A stretch of DNA of 64,000 nt from Tausonia pullulans (taxonomy: Eukaryota > Basidiomycota > Tremellomycetes > Cystofilobasidiales > Mrakiaceae). Under the pieces are notes generated by a model. The model had not been told where the DNA came from, did no database searches, and was given only the letters and a program-made list of their open reading frames with translations. The translations under genes were made by a program, and so were the position numbers. Below are positions 1 to 10,356 of this stretch, piece by piece; the stretch's first letter is position 1; every line of letters begins with the position of its first letter. The stretch lies in NCBI GenBank assembly GCA_951802195.1, contig OX637626.1, positions 1,364,001-1,428,000 of the forward strand. The letters are read 5' to 3'.

Positions 1-3000
1 CGGGCACAAAAATGGTTTGGGCGGTAGCAGTCGCCACGCCAATCGTGATGGTCTCCGATCCAGACGTGATGGTCTCTCCGGCGAGAGGCACAATTGTGCC
101 AGTAGGCACGCTGCAGAAAGACTGAGTCAGCCCTGAGCGAGGAGGATGAAGCAATCGGCTCGATGACTGACTATTGAGGGAGAAGTGTAGCGGCAGCGTT
201 AACGTTTAGTAGACTCGCAGGCGGCCATGGCATGGATGCCGAGGCCGAGGCAGGGATGTCGCCAGCTCCAGCGCCTCCAGTGGCATGCGGCGGGTACTCT
301 GGGCGGGTACAAACGAACAAATAAATCAGCTACTTGTATCTGCACGTGTTGTGGAGTAGACCTCACGGCCGTTGAAAGCTTCTCCGGAAACGGCGCAGAT
401 CCCGGTCGCCTCGCGAGGGTCCTTTGGGACCCAGCCCTGCTGCCAACCGAGTTGGTAGTGCCAAGCTGAAGTTGAAGGGTAACGCGGTCAGTCCAAATAG
501 CAAGGAAGACAACTCCAAGAGAAGCAGCGTACGAGAGCTAGAGCTGTAACCGAGGGTGGTGGAGACTCCGCTGTGTAGGTGGAGGAGACAGAGGGAGGTC
601 AGAACACCGAGAAGAGGTCGCAATAGCTCGCCAGACCAACACACATTTTCCAAGCTGCCCAGAGAGCATAACAGATTAGTTTATACATTTCCAAGAGCCA
701 GGGAAGTCCACGGGAGGGTTTGACTCACTCCAGAAGAAGTAATTCTGAAGGGCGTCCATCGACGCCATGACTGGAGAGCGAGCGCGCCCCAGGTCAGTCA
801 TCCGCGTTGACAGAGCATAGGCCCAGAGACTCACTGATCTGTTTCTGAGACGCCTTGCGAGAGGCAGACCACTGCCTCCAGTCATCGGTCGCTGCACCTG
901 TAGATCAAGTGGTTCAGTCACGATTCTCCTGGAGTCAAAGTGAGCCAGCGACTCACAGATCTGGGCAGACGTTCCCGACGTGCTGCTCCCACCGGGACCG
1001 ATCGAGTTGAGCTGCAAGGTGATATAGGTTTCATGAGCCGTCAACACTAATTTCAGAACCAGGGAACATGAGCTCGAACTCACCCAGAGTCCGCAGTCAT
1101 TGATCGCACCCGAGAACTCGCCGCCGATGTTGACACCGCTGGTGCGAGAAGTCACGTTCACAGCGGACGCCCAGGAGCAGGGCGTCGTGAGGAAGCTCTC
1201 AATCGGATTTCCATAAGTGCCGGTTTGGAACGCGATGTACGGGTGCTGGAATGGTTATAAAGTGTCAGTCCGAGTTATCGGAGAGGCATGACTGGAATTT
1301 CGAGTCTTACCTGGTCGACGATGACACGATCGCTGGCAAGGGAGAAATCGATGAACTTAGTCAAGAGCACATAGCTGTAGGATTTGGGGTGGAGGTCGCG
1401 GCTCACGCGTTCGGGATGAAATTGTCATAGGTTTGGAGACCTTCATGTTCAGATTGTCAAAGGAGGCTTCTGGGACCGGCCAGAGGGAAACAAGACAAAG
1501 GGACACACCGGAGAATCCCTCGTGGACGGCGATGTAGGGGCCCTTGCCAGCTCCGACGCCGCTATCAAACAGAACATATACTTCAGGTCGCTGCCAGATC
1601 CCTCGCCTCGAGAGCTACAAAACTCACTTGTCCGCACGGATTTCCGAGGTGATATTGAGGTAGAAGGACTGCAAAACGTTCGTGCCAATATCGGCCGAGA
1701 GGACTTCCTATTGAGAGAGGGATGCGTCAGTTGAGTCGCATTTAGGGTCAGCTGTTGGAAGAGACACAGGTTTACGTTGACAATTCCGAAGCTGAAGGGC
1801 CAGACCTGTCGTCAGCGAATGGAACGCGTGAGGGGAGGAGGGGGAAAGGGGGGGGGGGGGGGAAGGGGGGAAGGGGTTTGGAATAGAGACAGGAACGAAC
1901 ATAGGAACGACATCGCGGTACTCCGGTCGAGAGGCGAACTCGGCGAGCATGCGGATGTAGCTCGCACCTCGCTCAGCGTTCGCCATGCCCATGGAACTCG
2001 CGAGACTGGAAGGGAGGGAATCAAGAATCAGCCCTTGTCGCTCGAAGGCCTGGGAGAAGGGAAGAAGAGCGTCCATACAAGTTAACCGAGCCCTCTACAA
2101 GGCAAGGAAGGCGGCAAGATGGAGGAATACATCAGTCGGTTGCCTCGCGAGAGACTCTCGCTGGATCAGGTCTGCTCACGCTTGCCTGAGTGGTTCTGAC
2201 GGGAGGGAAGTGGATAAGCGATTCAGCGTATGTTCAGAGTGGCGGCCTTCCCGGAATGTTCAGCCACCCACCCAAGAGTTCTGAGATCCAGGAAGCGCGT
2301 GGAGATCCATGTTGACGCGAAGGCCATACTTGCGCGCCCAACCAAGAGCCTTGAGGAAGTACGTCCAGGAGACCTTGGGCACGAACGGCTCGTTACCGAT
2401 CGTCTCGATGGCCCAGAAGCTAGAAGGAAGGAAAGAGAAAGCCCGTCCGTGAGCTCCTCGCCCTGGTGTGAATCCGGCTCGATCTGGCGGAGAGATGGAC
2501 ACACCCGATGGGGATGCGGACCCAGTTGAGGCCGGCCGCGGCGATGTCCATGAAGTCTTGTTCAGTAATGAAGGTCTCATAGTGCTCGGTCATTTCGGCC
2601 TCAGCCTGGTCACCCATGGCGATGGTGAGGGTCCACTCGTCGATTATATCAGAGCCGGTCTTGTTGAGCCACTTCTCATAGATGGCGGGGCAGATGAAAG
2701 GCTGGTGCGGGACGAAAGAGAGAATTGCAGTCGGTCAACCTAATGAGAAAAGAAAGAGGAAAACAAGCGCACTGACCTCCGTGACCAACCATCCGCCTGC
2801 GGAAGAAAATACAAAGTTAGTAAACATAATCAGGTGACGCGGTCTCGAGTTTCAAAGTGAGACAAGGAGGAACGCGCTTACCGAGGTTAACCTGAGAATC
2901 GCGGCGCCTTCATCGAGTCAGAACGCCCAAAAAGGAGGAAAACAACAACAAACAGCACGACGCACTCCGCGGACGATATCCCTGCCCCAAACCCATGAGT

Positions 3001-3968
3001 CGTTGCCACCAACGCGAGGGCTCCAGGACTGGGCCTTACCACCGCCCATCTTAGACCCACTGGGGTCGGCCGGGTCAAAGGCCCAGTCGCCGCCGAACGT
3101 GTTCACGTACGGGACCTAGAGTTATATTAAAAAAAAGGTGGTGTGGAGAGGAGGAGAAGGGGTGTCAACGCCTCTGTCCTCCAAAGAAGAGGGAACAGGA
3201 GAAAAGCTGGAGAAAGACCCGGTCGACGAACCTCAGTACCGTTCGTGAGCCGAACGAGCGAGCCAGCCTTGCCGGCGATGATGGCCGTGGGTGTGGCTGA
3301 CGGGGTGGCTGAAGATGATGCTCTGGTGGCGGTGGACCCGGCAACCTGGGACGTCGATTCTCCGCCAGTCTGCTGGGGGGCTGAGGCGCTCGACGAGCCT
3401 GAGCTCTTGTTGGACTGGGTGATGCCAACGGGGATAGCGACGGCAAGGATGACGACGAGGGCGAGGGCGCCTCCGATGAAGAAGAGACGCTTCCTCCGGA
3501 GTGCTCTCTGGTTCCGCGTGGCGCCGGGAGCCGAGCCGGAGACAGCGATCTTCTCGCGGTCCGAGTCGCTCAGAAGGGGCTGGAGAGAAGGGAGTCAGCC
3601 ATCCAGCGGCGAGATGAGGAGGAATGGAGAGAGGGGATGTTGAATGGATGAGAGGGGAAGCAAAGAAAAAGGCAGGGAAGCTGCTCTTTCGACAACAATA
3701 AATACCCGGAGGAAAGGAGCACAGCCAAGACGACAGCCTGAGCGGAGTGTCATGCGATCGCATCCGGACACACCGCCAAAGTACAGATCGTCACGCCCGT
3801 CCACTCCGAGGACAGAAGGAGAAGGCGAGCTACGGGGAAGAGAGACCACGGATGGATGGATAGACAATGGTGACGGCGACTCACACCGACGCCGGTGCCT
3901 CTGGACGAGGTCGTCGACTCAGCTGACGACGTTGTAAAAGGCCGGAGAGGCGGGCGGAGGTCGGACAT
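1..3968 (-). CDS. Membrane-anchored GH5_9 exo-beta-1,3-glucanase (3' end beyond the window)
   Basis: Hydrolyses beta-1,3-glucan of the cell wall, probably at the plasma membrane facing outward. The ATG at 3968 opens a short cytosolic N-terminus; the second exon (from 3579) encodes a basic stretch and one membrane span (LFFIGGALALVVILAVAIPV), then a Ser/Thr-rich stalk: a type II topology. Family motifs follow in order: GGDWAFDP, VNLGGWLVTE, LNWVRIPIGFW, DLHALPGSQN, GIVNE (acid/base Glu), GGEFSGAINDC (nucleophile Glu), ASMDALQNYFFW, GWVPKDPREATG. The gene is broken up by well over ten introns and contains exons of only 10, 20, 16, 16 and 16 nt (see findings). After the catalytic domain the frame enters a Ser/Thr/Pro-rich tail that runs past position 1. 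Family assignment is firm; the outer exon ends near the left edge are approximate. Confidence 0.9.
2882..2891 (-). other. 10-nt microexon of the GH5 gene
   Basis: Between an acceptor (ctcag at 2892-2896) and a donor (gtaagc from 2881 downward on the minus strand) lie only ten bases, encoding VNL plus the first base of the next Gly. Together with the 20-nt exon at 2777-2796 it spells the conserved GH5_9 segment VNLGGWLVTE, which cannot otherwise be read without a frame break. Confidence 0.8.
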
Positions 3969-4521
3969 AGCGCAACCGTCGGTTGGGTGATTAGGCGAGA
4001 TTAAGAAGAGAGACGGGGACGGGTACAAATTGAGAAGGGGGGAGAGGCAAGGGAGAAAAGGGATGTGGTTTCGGGGAAGGAGTGAGATCTCAAGCGAGAG
4101 AGTTTAACGACAGAGAGGCAAGGGGGAGCAGGCAAGGCGAGTCGCGCAGGCGAACGGGTGAACGAAAGTGCGGACGGAGCGAGGGAGGCGTCCCCGCTGA
4201 GCACTTCTTTGAGTGGCGGCAGGTGACGGACGCTCTTTCGCCTCATCCGGCCTTTCCTGCGCGTCGTCCGTGCACACCTGACCCTGTCGTGGATCTTGAG
4301 ATGTGAAGAAAAAGCCAACGGCATCAACCACACGCGATGTCGTCAGCCACTTTGGCTCTTTTTACGGTCAAGCGTGGAGTACTGCATTGGCCGGAGGCAG
4401 GGGGTACCAAGCAGCTTCGCAAGACCAAGTAAGAGGACAACAAATATGCATGGATGATCCAAACGACCAGCCGATAGTGGTGCATGACCCCCCTCCCCTA
4501 CCCACCCATTCATTCTCCATT
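3969..4521. promoter_or_regulatory. Intergenic: glucanase promoter and ABHD12-like 3' flank
   Basis: Holds the upstream region of the glucanase gene and the 3' flank of the next minus-strand gene. I see no coding exon, RNA gene or clear TATA box. Short open frames here lack family motifs. Confidence 0.5.
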
Positions 4522-6146
4522 TCATGCGTGTCGGCCACGAAGACCCCAAACTTCCCCGAGCAACGCGATAACACCTTCGCTTCCTCCGAATTCATCATGC
4601 CCCCCCCGCCTTGCCTCAAGCCAGACGACCTGTCCGCCGGCATCCCCGCGCAGGAATGTCTGGACAACCCCCCAACCGGGGAACGTTGTCGTCGTCGAAA
4701 TCGCGCTCTCGAGCCGGCCGCGCTTCTCAAGCGAGGTCCTGTAGTTCTCGAGAGCCTCAAGATGCATACCCTGAGGCGCGAGCGGCAGCGCATCGACGCC
4801 GAGCTGCTTGTTGAGGAGCTGGCGGTAGAGCTTGCGTGAATGCGACGAGGGGATCTCGACGTCGTCCTTGGCGCTGTGGAGCCGTGGCAAGAGTCAAATC
4901 GTTCAGCTCAGTCAGCATGTGCGGCCAGGAGATGCGAAACTCCTTGCCTCGGTACTGACTGAGCGATCAGGATATTGGTCGAGCACGACTTGGGCAGCGA
5001 CATAAGCCTCTCAACCGAGTTAAACTGGTGCTTCAAGACCTTGGGCGAGGAGAGAAACATCTGCGCGTGGGGGATGGCGTGGAATGGCTGGAGGATGGGG
5101 AGGAAGCGGAAGAGGTTGTACGTTTTGAGAAGCTCGGCGATCGAGGCATACGGAGAGAAGAGGGCAACGACAGCCGGAGACACGCCTGGGAACAATAGGA
5201 CAGCGCTCAGCAATGGCCTCCAGCACCTCAGAACCCAGGGGCGTCGCAGCAGGTCTCACCTTCGTTAGCGAGGTCCGCCACAAGCCGGCTCGAGACACCA
5301 GTACCGAGCGACTGTCCGACGATGGCGACCTCGTTCGGGCGGCCACCGTTGTGTGCCATGACCCACTCCCAGGCCGCACGGGCATCGATGGCGAGTCCCT
5401 CCTCAGAGGGTGTGCCAGTTGAGTCTCCAAAACCGCGGTAGTCGATGATGACGAAGTTGACGTCGAGAATGTTCGTAACGGACGAGGCGAGCTGGACCCG
5501 ATTAGATAATGCACGCGACGCAGCCTGGACGCGTCGTCGAAAAGCAACCACTCCTTATTGGGTCAGCGATCTCACCTGGCTCTAGACTCGGACTCCCACC
5601 ATCTCAGCCGCTGACTCACGTTCCCGTGGAAAAAGAGGACTGTCGGGCGAGCTTGAAGAGCGGCGTCGAAGACCGCGTCGTCGAAAGGCGTCGGCCGAGG
5701 GAAAACAGGCTCGCTCTGGAAGATGGATGTCGGGAGGACATGCCACGCGCCAAGCTGCTCGCCGTCCGGCGTGGCCAGCTTGAAGTTCCGCGTCTTGTGG
5801 AGGGCGAGGCCGAAGGACTCAGGATGGGAAAAGTTGGCCCTAAGGGGGAATCGGATGTTATGGAGGTAGATGGCGCTGGAGTCATTCGGGGGTCTGTCAG
5901 CCTCGACTCGCGTGCCGGCGCTCTGTCTCTCTCAAGCATCGCTTCTCTGATCACGCACTTTCGCTGGAACACCGGAACTGTAAGAAGGATGACGAAGCCC
6001 ATATAGACCGCTCCAACGTAAAGGAACCACCGATGCCTGTCGAGATAAAGAAGGAAGGAGGGACGGCGTGAGCGAACCGAGGGCATCCTCGGATAAGACC
6101 GCTCCCGACAGGTCGCACGCTCGCCAGATCCAGCCTTGGTGGACAT
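4522..6146 (-). CDS. ABHD12-like alpha/beta hydrolase (lysophospholipase/monoacylglycerol lipase type)
   Basis: Serine hydrolase of the ABHD12/BEM46 superfamily, which deacylates lysophospholipids or monoacylglycerols at membranes. An N-terminal span (WFLYVGAVYMGFVILLTVPV) anchors it. The fold is recognised by LATPDGEQLGAWHVLP, FFHGN (oxyanion region), IIDYRGFGDS, the nucleophile elbow VGQSLGTG, YASIAELLKTYNLF, ILIAHAKDD (catalytic Asp) and GGHDEFG near the C-terminus (catalytic His). All three triad residues are present. ATGs at 6146 and 6086 are both possible starts; the second lies closer to the membrane span. Four or five introns. The acceptor of the exon following FFHGN (near 5550) could not be fixed with confidence. 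Substrate is not determined by the sequence. Confidence 0.85.
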
Positions 6147-6715
6147 CGAAGAAAGCCATTATGGAAAGTTGGCGCGCGGGAAGGGCTCGGCTTGCTCGCG
6201 AAGAGAAGAAGAGGAACAGAGGGGAGGGCGGGATAGAGAAAGAGACTGGAGGTCGGATGGAGGACTCTCGCCGGATGGACGGGCGAGTCTCTCCCGCCGG
6301 GTAGCCACGCGGCCTGACGGGATCTGAACGAGCCCCGCTTTCCCCCTGGACATCAGTCTCCTCGGCCACTGTCCCATCGTCGCGCACTGATCTTCTCTCG
6401 CAGCTGGAGATGCATCTCTCGGACCGACACCTCTCCTGCTTCGCGTTGTGGATGCAAGTATGAAGCCCCCACACGCGTCAGATGGACTGCCTGCCTCTCG
6501 CAACTGTGGGTTCACCCGATGGGCCGGTTTTCTGGTGGATCATGTGGAGTCCTCGTGAACGCTGGTGGTCCTATCAAAGCCCAGAGGCGAAGCTCCTTCT
6601 AGAGGTCGGGCGATGGGCCCTCTTGAGAGAGGGCAAATCACTCAGGGTTCCCTGCTCGTCTCAAGAGAGGTTGTCCTCGTGATGAGGCATGTTCCATGGC
6701 CACTCGCCGCCTCTT
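6147..6715. promoter_or_regulatory. Intergenic: promoter of the ABHD12-like gene, 3' flank of the TatD gene
   Basis: No family-like coding sequence is seen. The overlapping short frames on the two strands show no conserved motif. Confidence 0.45.
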
Positions 6716-8134
6716 TTAGTCCAACCCAAACATCCGGACCGTGTTCGCCCAGGACGCTTTTTCCACGACCTCCAGCTCGACGCCCTTGACCTTTGCCACA
6801 GCCCATGCAACACGGCCGATTCCGCACGGCTCAAGCCTTCCCTTCACCGCCTCGCCAGCCTTGAACTTCTCAGGCTTGTTTGAGGGCGGAGAGAAGAGTT
6901 TGGCAAGGTCGGGGGGAAGCGACTGGAGGAGGGTGTTCGACTGGCAGCAGAAGACAGCTGAGATGAGCTCATCCGCCCAAGATGTCGGAGAAGAGACATA
7001 CAGAGGGTTACTCACCGCGTGCGACGTCGTCATGGAGCAGTACGGCGCGTCTGAAGGAAGAATCAAGCGGAGAGGGGTTAGAGGCAGTCCTCACATCAAA
7101 TGAACCCTCAACATTAAATCGACGCACCTGTTTCAAGGAGCAGCCGGTCCAGAGGGACCTCCCGAACAACTTCGAGCGCCTCCTGCGACTTGAGCGAGCA
7201 GCCGTTGATGCCGATGCTGAGCCCCATTTCAACGAGCTCCTTCATCTCGTCCATCGTACCGGTGAAGCTGTGGACGACGCCGCCCTTCTCCTCCCAGTCA
7301 GAACGATGTTCTCGCATGATAAGTGCAAAATCCTCGTGGGCGGCCCGGCTGTGGAGGAAGAGAGGGAGCGAATGCTTTTTGGCGAGAGCGAGCTGTGACG
7401 CGAAATGCGGGCGCTGGATCTCGGCTGGAGAGAAGTGAAGTCGGTCATAGTCTGCAATGGAGCAAGCGGAGGAGTTTGGATAGACAGAGATGATCTCAGG
7501 GCACAATGCAACAGGCGAAAAAGATGATAGGTCCGAACCGAGGCCACATTCTCCGATGGCGACAACGCGCCCTGGACCCTGCCGGTTCTTCAGTCCAGAA
7601 TCAATCAAAGCACTGAGCTCGGAAAGGTATCCTGTCGAGTCATCCTCCATCTCCTTGGATCTTGTCGGATGAAGTCCAACGGTCGAGTACAGGCCTGGAG
7701 CGCGATCAGCGGAACCGCGATCAGCCACAAGTCATATGAAGTGGCTTGAAGATCAGTCGTACCGTGGCTTTCAGCAAGCTCTAGGGCTTCCTTTGCCTCT
7801 GATAGGGAACCTCCGGTGATCATACACGTCTGAACGCCGGCAAGACGCGCGCGAGTGAGCACCTCGGCGATGTCGCCTTAACAGGACACGCGACCGATGT
7901 CAGCATGAAATGGCGAAGAAGAAATTGAAGCAATTACCAGCATGTTTTTGCTTGCCGTGATAGCAACCGCTGAACATGCCGTCCGTGCCGTTGAAGGCGA
8001 TATCTGTGGGGGAGACAAGACAAGGTGAATGGACCATTAGGGGTGGCGAACGCTCTCGCAACAGAGCAACGGCTGCGCCCATGAGAGAGCGTACCGATAA
8101 ACTTGTAGGCGGAGGATGACATCCTTCTGAGCAT
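6716..8134 (-). CDS. TatD-family metal-dependent DNase (TATDN1-like)
   Basis: Metal-dependent deoxyribonuclease of the amidohydrolase fold, in eukaryotes linked to DNA fragmentation and repair. The N-terminal motif reads FIDIAFNGTDGMF then GCYHGKQKHA, very close to TATDN1, although the usual first metal His-x-Asp is replaced by DIAFN as in that subfamily. Downstream are STVGLHPTR, VAIGECGLG (metal Glu), LPLFLHSRAAHEDF (metal His), VVHSFTGTMDEM (metal His), GINGCSLK and LLLETGxDAPY (metal Asp). The C-terminus ends NTVRMFGLD. Starts at 8134 (MLRRMSSSAYKFI) or 8122 (MSSSAYKFI) both work; the second fits family length better. Exons are small, with several introns. An insertion between GLGSD and YDRLHF is intronic in this reading. 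Confidence 0.9.
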
Positions 8135-8524
8135 GTGTTGTCTTTTGAGGGTCGTGATCGTGGTTGTGGGCGTCCTTTAGTTGACGTCGCCGGATTGAGT
8201 GAGGGTAGTGCGCAACGCTTGACACATCGTTACAGGTCGGTCTGCCTTGCTTCAGGGGTATATTCCCGGAGCTTCCTGCAGTACAACTTCTTCCACTTCG
8301 AACATTTTATTAAAACAAGATTTGCGGGGTCCGAGTGAAGGCGGTCCTTGGAGACCGAGTGACGCGTCCTCGACGAGGGCGATCGACGTTTCCGACGTTT
8401 CGTCTTCGCTTTGCTATCTGTCTCCTCCAACCGCATTCCGACCGCTCTCGCCTCAAGCTGCAACCATCTCGCCTCGTTTTGCCTCGACTCGACTCTTCTC
8501 TCTTCCTGCCTCCTGTCCCTTGTA
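8135..8524. promoter_or_regulatory. Divergent promoter between TatD and COQ11-like genes
   Basis: A 390-bp gap separates two genes transcribed away from each other, so both core promoters must lie here. It includes an AT-rich patch around 8300-8330 and a C/T-rich run of about 100 bases just before the COQ11 start. No specific factor site can be supported. Confidence 0.5.
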
Positions 8525-9819
8525 ATGAGCTCTCCCGTCCGCCTCCTTGTCGTCGGGGGTAACGGCTTCCTCGGCTCAGCCGTCTGTCGCGCTGCACTCT
8601 CCCGAGGCTGGCACGTCGACTGCATCAGGTAACGCGCCTTTGTAGTCGTTCGATACCGGCCAGCTCAGGACCTTGGGCATCAGCTGATCGTCGGTCATGG
8701 TTGGTCCCGTCGACAGCACCACGGGACAGCCCCCACGGATGCCGCATGGAGACTTGCCGGCGTGGACATCAAAGGTGAGCCGGCGCGTTCGATGCCGGGA
8801 AGTCATGACGCCTGGTCGTGCTCGATTTCGTTTCCCGTCCTGATCACCGGTCTGGTCGTTCTATGCACAATCTGTCCTTCGTCTCCAGGTCGAATACCAT
8901 GCCGGGTCGGCCTTCGATCCCGCCTCCTTCTCTCACCTCCTCTCGGGGGCGTCCGCTGTCGTGCACTCGATGGGCATCCTCTTCGAGTCTGACTACAAGT
9001 CCGTCCTCCGCGAAGGGACACCTGGCGGGGTCGCCGCTCGATTACTAGGAGGACGCAGTGCGTTGGGTGGAAATCCGCTCAAGAAGCGGCCGACTGCCGG
9101 TTCTCAGTCTGGGCAAGCCTGGAGCTATGAGAGTATGAATCGTGACTCTGGTACGTCGGCTTGCTTCGCCCTGCTGGCCTTTGATTGCAAAGAAAACACA
9201 ATCTTGACTGCCTCTGTTTTGTTTCTTCTCTTTAGCTCTGTCTGTGCTCCAGGCGTTGCTTGCTGCGAAGACTTCGGCTGTATCCGCAACGGACGCATCG
9301 AAGACATCGCCTCGGACACCCTTCGTCTTCGTCTCGGCCGAAGACATCTTCAGACCCTTTGTGCCCTCGCGATACATCTCGACGAAGCGTGAAGCAGAGC
9401 GCGCAATTGCGGAGCTGGTCGCCACTCAGCCAGAGGGGCACCAAGTCGTGTCTGATCTCATCATCCGACCAGGTGCGTGTAACGTAAATTGTCCTTCCGG
9501 CCTGGGAGACTGACATCGGTCAATCTTTGCAGGAATCATGACCCACCCAACTCTGCGACCGATCCTCCGGCCTGTGACACCCTTGCTCGCCCTCTCGGCC
9601 TCACTCCCACCTGTCTTGCCGACCCTTCTGCGCGCTCTCTCTTCCGGGCGCGGACCATCGGGCGTCGATGGCAGCTCCCTGGACAGCTTGGCTCGGGCGC
9701 TGCAGACTCAAGCGATGGATGTGGACGACGTTGGGGAGGCTTGCTGCATCGGGATCGAGACTGGGGCTCAAGGCGTGCTGGATGTCGCGGCCATGCGGGA
9801 GCTAGTGCGAGGGGCATAA
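8525..9819 (+). CDS. COQ11: COQ11-like NAD(P)-binding protein (atypical SDR, NDUFA9-like)
   Basis: Atypical short-chain dehydrogenase similar to yeast Coq11 (YLR290C), which associates with the mitochondrial coenzyme Q biosynthetic complex. The Rossmann glycine motif is at the very N-terminus (LLVVGGNGFLGSAVC, residues about 7-21). AVVHSMGILFES, SYESMNRDS, FVFVSAEDIFRPFVPSRYI-STKREAE (active-site-like YxxxK region) and LIIRPGIM follow in the family order. Exon 1 ends at 8628; each later junction is phase-consistent (for example NRDS|ALSVLQ across an intron near 9150-9235). The stop is TAA at 9817-9819. No obvious N-terminal presequence precedes the glycine motif. Identity as COQ11 rests on motif order, not on a search. 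Confidence 0.85.
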
Positions 9820-9999
9820 CTGAATCAATGAGATGGACGTCTCTGCTGCCAGATTTCGCTTCCTTACATGCTCCCGGCTACCAGAGCATATACGCCGTAT
9901 CATCACGTGCTTTTTTTTCGTGTGGGAGTGTATAAAATATGAAACCATACACCATATTGTCTTGATGAAGATTCATGATCTGGGGTGTGCAAAATAGAA

Positions 10000-10080
10000 G
10001 CTGACTGCAGGACTCGAACCTGCGCCCTCAAAGAGGATGTGATTTCTAATCAAACGCCGTAACCACTTGGCTAAGTCAGC
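10000..10080 (-). tRNA. tRNA-Ser (anticodon AGA), slightly irregular
   Basis: Read on the minus strand: a 7-bp acceptor stem (GCTGACT/AGTCAGC), D arm GCC-AAGTGGTTAC-GGC, anticodon loop TTAGAAA (AGA, Ser), a type II variable arm CCTC-TTT-GAGG, and T arm GCAGG-TTCGAGT-CCTGC. A-box and B-box match the RNA polymerase III consensus and a TTTT stretch follows the 3' end. Two irregularities: a T-C mismatch in the anticodon stem (TTTGA against TCACA) and T, not the usual G, at the discriminator position. No tRNA intron. It may be functional or an early pseudogene. Confidence 0.85.
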
Positions 10081-10356
10081 CCGCTGCACATATGGAGCTT
10101 TTTCGATCAGTTTGATTATGATACTTTTTCACAAACTATACCCCCGTTCCCCGGTGCAATAGAGCACGGTCCCGGATCATACAAGATCGGCACACACCTG
10201 CTGAAGATTACAGGTTTTGTTGATTACTTCCTCTTCCATATCCCCGAGTGGTACCAAGATGCGCTCACCGAGAGCAAGAACCCCTTCGAGGCTTGGGACA
10301 AGACCAAGCTACAGATAAAGGAGAATGCACCTTGCATCTCAAGACACCTCGCCCGA

